From assembly GCF_001577775.1 (NCBI RefSeq), contig NZ_CP010835.1, positions 558,001 to 622,000 of the forward strand: DNA of 64,000 nucleotides. The letters run 5' to 3'. This document shows, one piece after another, positions 26,429-34,435 of this stretch. The position numbers and the translations under genes were made by a program. Source of the stretch: Pyrococcus kukulkanii. Lineage in GTDB: Archaea > Methanobacteriota_B > Thermococci > Thermococcales > Thermococcaceae. Under the pieces are notes generated by a model. It made no database searches. It saw only the letters and a program-made list of their open reading frames with translations, and was not told the DNA's origin. The first letter of the stretch is position 1. Every line of letters starts with the position of its first letter.

Positions 26429-27435
26429 CACAACACCTCTAGGTAAGCTTTAATTAGTTCTTTAGTCGCCAGCAGACCCTTAACGTGAGTCCTCTCCATT
26501 CCATGGCTCGCGTGGACTCCTGGACCTATGAGGGCAACCCTAAAGTCCCAGCCGGCCCTCAAAGCAGCGGAACCATCTGAGCCGTAGTAGGGGAATACAT
26601 CCACAACGTAGGGGATCTTTCTCTCCTCGGCGAGCTCTATCAGCTTAGTCGTCATCTCGTAATCGTAGGGGCCTGTAGAATCCTTCGCGGCGATTGAAAC
26701 AGCTGTTTCCTTTCCATAGACTCCCTCACCAACGACGCCCATGTCCACAACGAGAAGCTCCTCGGTAGTCCTGGGGTAGCCAGCTGAGCCTCCGTGGCCG
26801 ACCTCCTCGTAGGGCGAGAAGAAGAATGCCACGGGTATGTCATGGAGCTCGTCCTTTAAGTCCGCGATGAGATCAAGAATCACGGCTACACTAGCCTTAT
26901 CGTCAAGGAAGTGGGCCTTCACGAAGCCATTGACGTACTCGAACTTTGGATCGAAGGCTATGAAGTCCCCAGGCCTTATGCCAAGCTTCTCTGTATCTTC
27001 CTTCTTCTCGACTTCGGCGTCGAGCCTTATGTACATGTTCTCTTCCTTCCTCTCCTTCTTCCCAACTTCTCTGTTTACGTGGGCGCTCGGGTTCCTCAAG
27101 AGGAGGGTTCCCCTGAACTTCTTGCCCTTCCTCGTTATTACCGTGCAGTATTCTCCCTCAAAGGTTGGGAGGACTAATCCGCCGATCCTCGAGAATGCCA
27201 AGTGACCGTTGGGAAGGATTTCTTTAACCATCGCACCGAGAGTGTCAACGTGGGCTATAACAACCAGCTTTGGCTCGGGATGGTTGCCAGCTATTAGTGC
27301 ACCCTTCTTCGTGTAGTACGTGTTAACGCCGAGGCCTTCAAGATAGTCCTCAAGGTAGGGCATTATCTCCTTCATGTAGCCGGTTGGGGACGGTATCTCG
27401 AGAATCTCCTTGAGTATCTTAACTACCCTCTCCAT
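26428..27435 (-). CDS. M42-family aminopeptidase (TET/deblocking type)
   Basis: A 335-residue metallopeptidase. Metal and catalytic residues are visible: VVIAHVDTLGAMV (His, Asp), KAHFLDDKASVAVILDLIAD (bridging Asp), FFSPYEEVGHGGSAGYP (Glu-Glu), LLVVDMGVVG (Asp) and GPGVHASHGMERTHVKG (His). Pyrococcal members form dodecameric tetrahedral particles that trim peptides. It heads a minus-strand run with the nitroreductase and the acetyltransferase; the run may be co-transcribed, but no pathway joins them clearly. Confidence 0.9.
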   Translation of the reverse strand: MERVVKILKEILEIPSPTGYMKEIMPYLEDYLEGLGVNTYYTKKGALIAGNHPEPKLVVIAHVDTLGAMVKEILPNGHLAFSRIGGLVLPTFEGEYCTVITRKGKKFRGTLLLRNPSAHVNREVGKKERKEENMYIRLDAEVEKKEDTEKLGIRPGDFIAFDPKFEYVNGFVKAHFLDDKASVAVILDLIADLKDELHDIPVAFFFSPYEEVGHGGSAGYPRTTEELLVVDMGVVGEGVYGKETAVSIAAKDSTGPYDYEMTTKLIELAEERKIPYVVDVFPYYGSDGSAALRAGWDFRVALIGPGVHASHGMERTHVKGLLATKELIKAYLEVL

Positions 27436-27532
27436 AAAATCACCATGCTAATGTAGAACTGAACCTTAAAGTCATTTTCTCAACAGTTGGATTGCCATCT
27501 TACTTTGGAGTTCTTTTTATGATTTCAAAAGC

Positions 27533-27679
27533 TTAAGTATCACTAAGAGCCTTTCTGAAGCTTTCTCTAACAGCTTCACTAACTTCATCAACATCCTTGA
27601 GAACTTCAACAAATTCATCTAATAGCCTTTCAACGTTCCTTTTTGATTTTGCAGATACTTTCCTCTCACGGTCAACCAT
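27533..27679 (-). CDS. small helical protein (48 residues)
   Basis: A short intact frame from ATG 27679: MVDRERKVSAKSKRNVERLL then DEFVEVLKDVDEVSEAVRES and FRKALSDT. It is highly charged and helical, with heptad-like spacing of hydrophobic residues, and its codon use looks coding. A short GGGGA lies upstream of the ATG, and an ATTTAAAT TATA-like sequence near 27710. I do not recognise the family. It is too short for most automated annotation. Confidence 0.5.
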   Translation of the reverse strand: MVDRERKVSAKSKRNVERLLDEFVEVLKDVDEVSEAVRESFRKALSDT

Positions 27680-27785
27680 AAAATCCCCAAGAGTGAATAA
27701 TGACCCAGGGATTTAAATGTTTAGTAAAAAAACCAAGCTCACCTCCTTTGTGGGCTGGAAGCCTTTAAGGGGAGGAAGGCCAAAG

Positions 27786-27912
27786 TTTTATACTCCATTT
27801 TTATTCCTCCCGAGGTACCCTGACCGTGCCCGGTGACGCCAACCTGCCCGATGAATCACGGGTGACCGTGCGGAGCTATGGGAACCCCCGTTTAGGGAGG
27901 AGGTCAGATGAA
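27786..27912 (+). ncRNA. candidate GC-rich structured RNA
   Basis: A 100-base GC-rich block in AT-rich surroundings. TTTTATAC (27786-27793) looks like a TATA box on the plus strand. The block starts CCTCCC (about 27807) and ends GGGAGG (about 27900-27905), which could pair as a closing stem. Inside, CCCGATGAATCACGGG forms a hairpin with a GATGA/TGA element like a K-loop, and TGACCGTGC occurs twice. High GC in a hyperthermophile genome is a known mark of RNA genes. I cannot assign a class (H/ACA guide is a possibility). It overlaps the tail of the TDT pseudogene frame. Confidence 0.4.
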
Positions 27913-28093
27913 TAACTGTCCTGACCCCAGTGATCAGCCATAGAACGAAGAGCATTCCATATAGTAGCACTCCAAAAACCTTTATCGTTGGACTGCTAAG
28001 GAGCGAAGCTATCTTAAGGGTTGCCGAGGTGTAGGCCCCGAGGGGGAAGATGAAGGCCCACCATGCGAGGCTGTATGGGAGCGAGATCTTTCT
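27905..28093 (-). pseudogene. C-terminal fragment of a TDT-family transporter (TehA-like)
   Basis: The minus frame from 28093 reads ISLPYSLAWWAFIFPLGAYT then SATLKIASLL and FGVLLYGMLFVLWLITGVRT, which is the end of tellurite-resistance/dicarboxylate transporters (TDT), two or three last membrane helices. No start and no N-terminal 250 residues: the reading meets the AAA ATPase fragment at about 28095. The fragment's frame continues toward 27788, but that tail does not look like transporter. Confidence 0.65.
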
Positions 28094-28097
28094 AAAT

Positions 28098-28829
28098 TTG
28101 ATGTTCTATTTCAGTTGCGACATGCTTGAAGATTACAAGGAACTAATGGAGGTTATCGAGGACTACCTAAAACTTAAGAAAAGGAAAGGAGTTAAATCAG
28201 CGTTCATATTCCTTGACGAAGTGACATTCGTAGATGAGTGGTGGAGAGCTATAAAGTTCCTTGTCGACCGCTGTACCCTAAGGAGGGACCATAATAGGTT
28301 CAGTATCTTTAACTCTAGGAAAGCACTTCGAGACATTTGGGGGGAGGAGAGGTTATGGTAAAACTATAGAGGTCATGCCTCTAAGCTTTCGTGAATATTA
28401 CAGCCTGTTCTATCGCGAGTTCTTTCCTCTCAAAGCCAAAGAAATACTTGAAGAGTACCTTGAGACGGGAGGATATTTGGCCTACTTTAATAGCAATTTA
28501 AAAGCTGAGGACATCATCGGATTCCTAAAGGCAGATATCAGGGCCCTTGAACGCTCTACTGATATTGCTAAAGAAGTTATGGGGGCTATTTTAGAGAAAA
28601 TTGATACTTCGCGATCCCCTCCTGGTTAAAGCTATGGAGCTCTGGACAAGAAGGAAAGTTGAAAGAGCTGTGATCTATGAATGGCTTGTTCAGGAGCACC
28701 TTTGAAATAGACGCTATAGCTGGAGATTTAAAAGTGGAGGTTAAATCCAAGGTAAGTAGGGGGAAATACCCAAAAGGTGTTAAAGTCATAGGAATCGATG
28801 AGATCCCTGAGTTCCTTTATAACATCTAA
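28098..28829 (+). pseudogene. decayed AAA ATPase (AAA_14/DUF4143 type)
   Basis: Pieces of one ATPase in several frames: FYFSCDMLEDYKELMEVIED, SAFIFLDEVTFVDEWWRAIK (Walker B), then in another frame GSVSLTLGKHFETFGGRRGY and GKTIEVMPLSFREYYSLFY, then LKAKEILEEYLETGGYLAYF-like sequence, a further shift and the C-terminus AGDLKVEVKSKVSRGKYPKG. The N-terminal Walker A part is missing. Frameshifts lie near 28270, 28610 and 28700. DUF4143 ATPases are common lineage-expanded genes in Pyrococcus; this copy is dead. Confidence 0.8.
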
Positions 28830-28840
28830 AAGTGAGGAAC

Positions 28841-29344
28841 ATGAAATTCATAGCCGACATGATGCTTGGTAGGCTTGCTCGATGGTTGAGGCTCTACGGT
28901 TACGATACTCTGTATGGAATTAAAGAGGATGACAGAATCCTTGAAGTCGCTAAAAAAGAGGGCAGGATAATACTTACGCGGGACTCTGAGCTTGCTAGGA
29001 AGGCTAGAAAACTTGAAGTGAGAGTTATTCTAATAGAGTCCAACTCCTTCGAGGATCAAGTTAGGCAACTGATGAGGGAGGGAATACAGTTTAAGGAGTT
29101 ATTCCCCGAAAATGCTAGATGTCCGAAGTGCAATGGGCCAATAGTTAGGGTCAATAAGAAGGAGGAGATAAGGGATAAAGTTCCCGAGAAGGTTTATGAG
29201 GCCTATGACGAGTTCTACGTCTGTCTAAATTGCGGCCAAGTCTACTGGCCCGGGAAGCAGTGGAGGGAGATGATGAAGATTGATAAAAGGATTAGGGATA
29301 TCAGCAAACTCTCGGGACGGGATCACCAATCGGAGGTTCCATGA
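28841..29344 (+). CDS. Mut7-C RNase-domain protein (DUF82) with zinc ribbon
   Basis: A 167-residue protein: MKFIADMMLGRLARWLRLYG then YDTLYG, with ILTRDSELARKARKLEVRVI (PIN-like acid site), and a zinc ribbon CPKCNGPIVRV...CLNCGQVYWPGKQW. This is the Mut7-C family, a PIN-related putative RNase. The target is unknown. Its 3' end overlaps the convergent hypE gene by 44 bases. ATG 28841 is preferred to a codon at 28832 because it matches the family start. Confidence 0.85.
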   Translation: MKFIADMMLGRLARWLRLYGYDTLYGIKEDDRILEVAKKEGRIILTRDSELARKARKLEVRVILIESNSFEDQVRQLMREGIQFKELFPENARCPKCNGPIVRVNKKEEIRDKVPEKVYEAYDEFYVCLNCGQVYWPGKQWREMMKIDKRIRDISKLSGRDHQSEVP

Positions 29345-30311
29345 ATCTCTTTCCTCCAATGCCCGTTTCTAGAATGACCTTTCCTGGATAGTCCTTTATT
29401 ACCTCTCCTATGATCGCTGCATTCTTCCCCTTCTCGCTCTTCCTCATGGCCTCAAGGGCTTCCTCGGCGTACTCTTTAGCCACGATCATTACGACCTTCC
29501 CCTCATTGGCGACTTCATAGGGACTTATTCCGAGCATCTCACTTGCAGCTTTTACTTCTGGCCTTATCGGTATGTCGCTCTCCCTGACAAGGATTCCGAC
29601 GTTGGCCTTCCTCGCCATCTCGTTAAGGGCGTTGCTGAGGCCTCCTCTCGTTGGATCTTTCATTGCATGGATGTTCTCCCAGCCTATTGCCTTCGCTACC
29701 GCCTCCACTACATCCCATATCGGTGCGACATCGCTCTTGAGCTCAGTCTCAAATGATATACCCTCTCTGTGGCTCATTAGGGCTATTCCATGGTCTCCTA
29801 TCGTTCCGCTGACCAAAACGGCATCGCCAACTCTAGCTCCAGCATCGCTTATCGGCCTTTCCGCTATCCCTATTCCGGCCGTAATCACGAAGATCCCTAT
29901 CTCATCTTCAACGACTTTAGTGTCTCCTGTAACTATTGGAACGGGAACCTCTTCCGCTGTGTCGTTCATTGATCTGAGAATTCTCTCCAAATCTGCTCCA
30001 TCAAAGCCCTCACCAATTATCAGGGAGCTTGCCATGGCTAATGGTTTAGCCCCCATAACGGCTAGGTCATTGACTGTTCCGCTGACAGCTAATCTGCCTA
30101 TGTCACCCCCAGGGAAGAAAAGCGGTTTAACTGTGTGTCCATCTATCGTAAACACCAGGTGCCTATCCCCTAGAGGTATTGTAGCCCCGTCATCAAGGGC
30201 TTCTAGGCCAATTCCGCCAGCGGAGTTTAGCTTTATGTTCTTTAGTATTACATTCCTGATGAGTTCTTCCATTAACTCCCCACCGGCACCGTGCTCGAGC
30301 TTTATCTTCAT
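29301..30311 (-). CDS. hypE: HypE hydrogenase maturation protein
   Basis: A 336-residue AIR-synthase-like protein. It starts MKIKLEHGAGGELMEELIRN, has FTIDGHTVKPLFFPGGDIGR and PTRGGLSNALNEMARKANVG, and ends in PRVC, where the terminal cysteine becomes thiocyanate after carbamoylation by HypF. It is away from hypCDF (8788-12530), as in some Pyrococcus genomes. Starts at 30317 or 30323 add 2 or 4 residues and cannot be excluded. Confidence 0.93.
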   Translation of the reverse strand: MKIKLEHGAGGELMEELIRNVILKNIKLNSAGGIGLEALDDGATIPLGDRHLVFTIDGHTVKPLFFPGGDIGRLAVSGTVNDLAVMGAKPLAMASSLIIGEGFDGADLERILRSMNDTAEEVPVPIVTGDTKVVEDEIGIFVITAGIGIAERPISDAGARVGDAVLVSGTIGDHGIALMSHREGISFETELKSDVAPIWDVVEAVAKAIGWENIHAMKDPTRGGLSNALNEMARKANVGILVRESDIPIRPEVKAASEMLGISPYEVANEGKVVMIVAKEYAEEALEAMRKSEKGKNAAIIGEVIKDYPGKVILETGIGGKRFMEPPIGDPVPRVC

Positions 30312-30368
30312 ACTCATCCCCATTACTACTCCAAACTTAGGTCTTAATAAGGAAACGTTTTTAAATCA

Positions 30369-30398
30369 ATATCGAATTTCGATATCGGGATCCGATAT
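30369..30398 (+). promoter_or_regulatory. two overlapping palindromic operators at the PadR gene
   Basis: ATATCGAATTTCGATAT (30369-30385) and ATATCGGGATCCGATAT (30382-30398) are 17-bp inverted repeats that share ATAT. They lie between a TATA-like TTTTTAAATC (30358-30367) and the ATG at 30397, and the second reaches into the start codon. This strongly suggests tight self-repression of the PadR-pump operon and an almost leaderless transcript. Confidence 0.75.
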
Positions 30399-30693
30399 GA
30401 AGTACCGGGACTTTCTAATCCTGCATATACTTCACCACGCGGAAAAAGAAGGGATAACTGGGGTCTTCATGATGAAAGAGCTTGAGAGACACGGCTACAA
30501 AGTCAGCCCAGGGACTATTTACCCCCTACTTCACTCAATGGAGAAGGAGGGGTTGCTAAAGAGTAGATGGGAGGTTAGAGAAGGAAAGAGGATCCGGGTG
30601 TACGAGATAACTGAAGAGGGAACTAAAGTACTTGAAGAAGGGAGGAAAAGGGTTAGAGAGCTCTGTAAAGAGCTACTGGGGGAGTATGAATGA
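30397..30693 (+). CDS. PadR-family transcriptional regulator
   Basis: A 98-residue winged-helix protein: ILHHAEKEGITGVFMMKELE, then RHGYKVSPGTIYPLLHSMEK (recognition helix) and EGLLKSRWEVREGKRIRVYE (wing). The PadR family usually represses drug-pump genes and is released by ligand. Here the next gene is an MFS transporter that overlaps by 4 bases (ATGA), and two palindromes cover the promoter. ATG 30397 fits the family length; the long open frame back to 29572 is antisense to hypE and not a gene. Confidence 0.9.
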   Translation: MKYRDFLILHILHHAEKEGITGVFMMKELERHGYKVSPGTIYPLLHSMEKEGLLKSRWEVREGKRIRVYEITEEGTKVLEEGRKRVRELCKELLGEYE

Positions 30694-31865
30694 AGGAGAG
30701 GAAGATATTCGGGATAAGCTGGAACGTCTTCCTCCTCGGAATAGTCAGCTTCCTCAACGATATGAGCAGCGAGATGATAATGCCCATAGTTCCCACTTAC
30801 CTCACCGATGTTCTCGGTATAGGAAAGGCCCTCAGCGGTTCAATCATGGGGCTGATAGAGAGCTTAAGCTCACTGTTCAAGGTTCTGTTTGGATACTTCA
30901 GCGATAGGTTCAGGAAGAGAAAAGCCTTCGTTGCCCTGGGCTACACGCTCTCAGCTCTAGCTAAGGGTTCTCTGGCGTTCATAAGTAGCTGGTGGGAGTT
31001 CGTTGCCCTTAGGGTAGTGGACAGGATTGGTAAGGGAATAAGGACGGCCCCCAGGGATGCTTTAATTGCGGAATCGAGCGAGAAGGGCAAAACGGGAAAG
31101 GCCTTTGGCTTCCACAGGATGATGGACACCCTGGGGGCCGTTGCCGGCCCCTTAGTTGCCATGGGTCTCCTAGCGATATTTTCCCAACTTCCGAGGGTCG
31201 TTGCCTACAAGAGGATATTCATAATCTCGGCGATCCCGGGGTTAATAGGTGTTCTTATAGTCCTTCTCTTCGTCGTCGATAAGGGTGGGGAAGTTAAGAA
31301 GAAGATAAAAGGCATATCGGCATTAAGATCAAGAAACCTTCAGCTGTTCCTGGTTATAGTCGCGATAGGTGCCTTGGGGAGGTACAGCTACGCTTTTACC
31401 CTCTGGAAGGCTGAAGAGCTTGGGCTAACGGTTATGCAGGGCTTGGGCTTCTACGCTCTCTTCAATCTCATCTACGCCCTCTCAGCTTATCCCCTGGGAG
31501 CTTACTCAGATAAGATAGGAAAGAGGAAGCTCATAACTATTGGCTTCGGAATAGCGGCTTTAGCTTCAGTAGCCTTCGCATTCGCAAGGAATGCCTTAGA
31601 ACTTGCGTTGGCCTTTATCCTCTACGGAATATACATCGCGATAGAAGATACAATCCCAAGGGCTTACATGGCTGACCTAGCGAAGGAGTTCGAGAAGGGC
31701 ACTGTTATAGGGGCATATCATACGGTCTTTGGGATCTTCGTGTTCCCTGCTTCGGTAATAGCCGGAATACTTTGGCAGACTTACTCCCTAACCTATGCTT
31801 TCCTATATGCCGCGGCCATGAACGCCCTAGCAATGATCCTTATGGTTCTAACGAGGGAAAAGTAG
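30690..31865 (+). CDS. MFS transporter, probable efflux pump
   Basis: A 391-residue membrane protein with about 12 helices, beginning KIFGISWNVFLLGIVSFLND. The loop between helices 2 and 3 reads GYFSDRFRKRKAFVALGYTL, the G-x-x-x-D-(R/K)-x-G-R-(R/K) MFS signature, repeated as GAYSDKIGKRKLITIGFGIA in the second half. RIGKGIRTAPRDALIAESSE is shared by archaeal/bacterial drug-pump-like MFS proteins. PadR upstream overlaps it, so the substrate is likely the PadR ligand. Confidence 0.85.
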   Translation: MKERKIFGISWNVFLLGIVSFLNDMSSEMIMPIVPTYLTDVLGIGKALSGSIMGLIESLSSLFKVLFGYFSDRFRKRKAFVALGYTLSALAKGSLAFISSWWEFVALRVVDRIGKGIRTAPRDALIAESSEKGKTGKAFGFHRMMDTLGAVAGPLVAMGLLAIFSQLPRVVAYKRIFIISAIPGLIGVLIVLLFVVDKGGEVKKKIKGISALRSRNLQLFLVIVAIGALGRYSYAFTLWKAEELGLTVMQGLGFYALFNLIYALSAYPLGAYSDKIGKRKLITIGFGIAALASVAFAFARNALELALAFILYGIYIAIEDTIPRAYMADLAKEFEKGTVIGAYHTVFGIFVFPASVIAGILWQTYSLTYAFLYAAAMNALAMILMVLTREK

Positions 31866-31943
31866 GGCCTCCTGGCTCGGTTTAAAAGTTTTTCCGCGAA
31901 GCTTTATTAATTTTTAATTCCAGCTTTTTTCTGGTGGGTGAGC

Positions 31944-32612
31944 ATGAAGTTTGAGAGCTTAGATGAAAAAATGAAAAAAGTTTATGCAAAGATACGAACA
32001 ATTGACGAGTTCCACTGGCACATTGACGATAACTCCATAATCGGGATTCACAAGAAGAGCGGGATGAAGCTGCAGGTGAGGATAGCGGGTAGCAAGGAGG
32101 AAGCCGACAGACTTGCCCAGGAAAAGGAACCCGGGGTTCTAGACGTTATAGTGATCCCTGGGAAGGGAACCTTCTACGTCAACAACGGTGCCTTCATAAT
32201 GTCCCTGAAGTTCCTGAGGCCAACCGTTCAGGATATAGCTGATCACATAGTTTGGGCCGGCTTTAAGGTGATTGAGAAGGATGGGAGGCTGGAGCAGGAG
32301 GACATATATGACTACCTTGGCGGAAGGCTGATAGAGCACTTAAAGCAGGGCTTGGTTAACGGGAGAGACTACGTATTTTGGCCCTTCTACAAGTGCAAGC
32401 ACTGCGGGAAGTACGTGGATATAGACAGCCTTGCTAGGCACATGAAAAACCATGGTGAGGACGTGAAGGAGTGGAGCGAGGAGAAATACGAGATACTTGA
32501 GATAAACTTCGCGGATAAGAAAGTCTATGACAAGTTCGGAAAGGAAGTTCCTATGGACAAGTTTAGTGAGGAGGCTCAGGACTTCATAAAGGACAGCTTT
32601 GAGGGTGAGTGA
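31944..32612 (+). CDS. TBP-interacting protein TIP26-like
   Basis: A 222-residue protein beginning MKFESLDEKMKKVYAKIRTI, with VIPGKGTFYVNNGAFIMSLK and a zinc-finger-like YKCKHCGKYVDIDSLARHMK then NHGEDVKEW (C2H2-like). This is the Thermococcales TBP-interacting protein family (TIP26), reported to bind TBP and hinder its action at TATA boxes. ATG 31944 follows GGTGGGTGA. It lies just upstream of the alcohol dehydrogenase gene with 2 bases between, likely one operon. Confidence 0.85.
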   Translation: MKFESLDEKMKKVYAKIRTIDEFHWHIDDNSIIGIHKKSGMKLQVRIAGSKEEADRLAQEKEPGVLDVIVIPGKGTFYVNNGAFIMSLKFLRPTVQDIADHIVWAGFKVIEKDGRLEQEDIYDYLGGRLIEHLKQGLVNGRDYVFWPFYKCKHCGKYVDIDSLARHMKNHGEDVKEWSEEKYEILEINFADKKVYDKFGKEVPMDKFSEEAQDFIKDSFEGE

Positions 32613-32614
32613 GC

Positions 32615-33745
32615 ATGAGGTTCTTTCTCAAAACTACCCTCTTTCTTGGGGAGGGTTCACTGAAGAACGTTGAAAAGATCGTGAACGAAAACGAGAGGGT
32701 GCTCGTGTTCTCATCAAGATCAATGGACAGGCTTGGCTTCTTGGGAGAAGTTACCAAGTACCTTGAGGAAGCTGGTGCCGTTTACGAGACCATAATAGGT
32801 GTTCCGGCCGAGCCAACCCTAGAAGCCGTGGAAGAGATACTCCCAAAGGTCAAAGAGTTCGAGCCTGAAATGTTTATTGCAATTGGTGGGGGAAGCGTTA
32901 TAGACGTTGCAAAGGCTGTCAAAGTTTTCTATGATGTTCCAGACCTTAACTTCGACGATGTGGCTATATTCAGCAGGTTCCAGAAGGTGAATCCCATTCC
33001 AAAGCTCAAGACTAAGCTCATAGCCATCCCATCAACGAGCGGGGCTGGAAGCGAGGTTTCAGCTGCGAGCGTCATAAAGAAAGGTGACACAAAGTACACC
33101 CTCGTAAGTCCCGAGCTCTGCCCGGACTATGCAATCCTCGACCCAAGGTTGCCGGAGAAGATGCCTAAGGAAGTTGCCAGGAACTCCGGATTGGACGTTC
33201 TGGTTCATGCAATCGAGGCGTACGTTTCAAAGGCCGCAACTCCATTCAGCGATGCTTATGCAATTAAAGCCGCGAAGACGGTCTTTGAGTACCTAGAGAA
33301 GAGCGTCAGTGGGGATAGGGAGGCAAGGGAAAAGATCCACTATGCCGCGACCATGGCCGGTATAGCCTTTCTCAATGGGAGGCTTGGCCTAGTTCATGCA
33401 ATGAGTCACAAGGCAGCATGGATAGGGCCCCACGGGTTAGTTAACGCGATACTATTGCCTTACGTTATGGAGTACAACATAAAGAGGGCCCCAGGGAGGT
33501 ACGATTCCCTCGCAAAGGAACTCGGCTTCAAGGACGTCGAGGAGCTTTACTTCAAGGTTATTGAGCTCAACGAGAAGCTTGGAGTTCCCAAGCTCTCCGA
33601 GATCGTCGATGAAAAGGAGTTCATGGAGAAGCTCGATGAGATGGCTAAAAAGGCATATGAAGATCCACTAGTAAACTTCAATCCGGTGGAGCCAACGGTA
33701 GATGAAATCAAGGAGATCTATATGAAGGCCTTCCGCGGGGAGTGA
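32615..33745 (+). CDS. iron-containing alcohol dehydrogenase
   Basis: A 376-residue group III alcohol dehydrogenase: [20 protein letters not shown] (NAD(P) binding), [20 protein letters not shown], and metal ligands in [14 protein letters not shown] (Asp, His), [11 protein letters not shown] (His) and [14 protein letters not shown] (His). It reduces aldehydes from fermentation or oxidises alcohols. It follows TIP26 by 2 bases and overlaps no other gene, the next starting 2 bases after its stop. Confidence 0.9.
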   Translation: MRFFLKTTLFLGEGSLKNVEKIVNENERVLVFSSRSMDRLGFLGEVTKYLEEAGAVYETIIGVPAEPTLEAVEEILPKVKEFEPEMFIAIGGGSVIDVAKAVKVFYDVPDLNFDDVAIFSRFQKVNPIPKLKTKLIAIPSTSGAGSEVSAASVIKKGDTKYTLVSPELCPDYAILDPRLPEKMPKEVARNSGLDVLVHAIEAYVSKAATPFSDAYAIKAAKTVFEYLEKSVSGDREAREKIHYAATMAGIAFLNGRLGLVHAMSHKAAWIGPHGLVNAILLPYVMEYNIKRAPGRYDSLAKELGFKDVEELYFKVIELNEKLGVPKLSEIVDEKEFMEKLDEMAKKAYEDPLVNFNPVEPTVDEIKEIYMKAFRGE

Positions 33746-33746
33746 A

Positions 33747-34118
33747 ATGAATAAGGGATTGGCGAAGTTTGGGGACTCCCTTATCAACTTCCTTTATTCT
33801 CTTGCCTTAACGGAGTTCCTGGGGAGGCCAACTGGGGACAGGGTTCCTAACGCGTCCTTAGCTATCGCTTTAGACTTAGCAGGGCTTTCAAAGGGGCTGA
33901 GGAGAATGGACAAGCACGCGAAGGGGGATTATGCCGAAGCCTTAATTGCGGAGGCGTGGCTTAAAGGCTTAATAACGGAGAGGGAGGCTGTTGAGATAAT
34001 AAGGGCAAACTTGAGTGAAGACGTGTTGGACTTCTCAAAGAAGAAGGAGGCTATAGGGAGAGCTTTGGCTCCCCTTCTCAAGGTAATAAGCGAGAGGCTC
34101 ACCTCCTCTCGAGCTTGA
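33747..34118 (+). CDS. archaeal RNase III-like domain protein
   Basis: A 123-residue protein: [20 protein letters not shown] then [20 protein letters not shown]. The L-x-x-F/L-GD-x-h pattern and a later [18 protein letters not shown] are those of the RNase III catalytic fold in minimal form. There is no double-stranded-RNA-binding domain. Whether it cuts RNA is unknown; the acidic positions (D12, E87 region) are present in part. It is encoded in line with the dehydrogenase and converges with the zinc-ribbon regulator, overlapping 20 bases. Confidence 0.6.
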   Translation: MNKGLAKFGDSLINFLYSLALTEFLGRPTGDRVPNASLAIALDLAGLSKGLRRMDKHAKGDYAEALIAEAWLKGLITEREAVEIIRANLSEDVLDFSKKKEAIGRALAPLLKVISERLTSSRA

Positions 34119-34389
34119 ACCTTGGCTCTTCTATCCACTCGCTCTTGCACCTTGGACACCTTGAGGGGATGTTTATCTCTGGCTTAAACGTAAAGCCGCA
34201 CTTCCTACATTGGGCTGGCTTAATCAAGAGAACCATGCCTTCTCTTTTTGCTATCTTTGCTATGACCTTTAGGTCTTCAATTATCGCCTTCTTTGACCCC
34301 TTGCCCCTAAGCCCTAGGATTCTCGCAAGCTCGCTAACGCTGTAGTCCCTCTCCAAGAGCAACTCAATTATCTTCTCCCTTCTGGCCAT
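34099..34389 (-). CDS. winged-helix regulator with zinc ribbon
   Basis: A 96-residue protein. [20 protein letters not shown] then [20 protein letters not shown] is an [23 protein letters not shown] then CKSEW is a zinc ribbon with CxxC and CxxC. This belongs to the family of archaeal HTH-zinc-ribbon transcription regulators. ATG 34389 is preferred to an upstream codon at 34419. The regulatory target is unknown. Confidence 0.75.
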   Translation of the reverse strand: MARREKIIELLLERDYSVSELARILGLRGKGSKKAIIEDLKVIAKIAKREGMVLLIKPAQCRKCGFTFKPEINIPSRCPRCKSEWIEEPRFKLERR

Positions 34390-34435
34390 TCTTAATCCCG
34401 AAATGAATTTAAGATTCAAGATTTAACGTTTTGTG

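Noticed and set aside
27786-27912. Firm call as an H/ACA guide RNA
   Set aside because: The K-loop-like hairpin fits, but no ACA box follows the closing stem and no pseudouridine pocket could be shown.
29572-30396. Long open frame on the plus strand leading into PadR
   Set aside because: It is antisense to hypE, has serine/proline-rich shadow composition, and the PadR family start with promoter and operators is at 30397.
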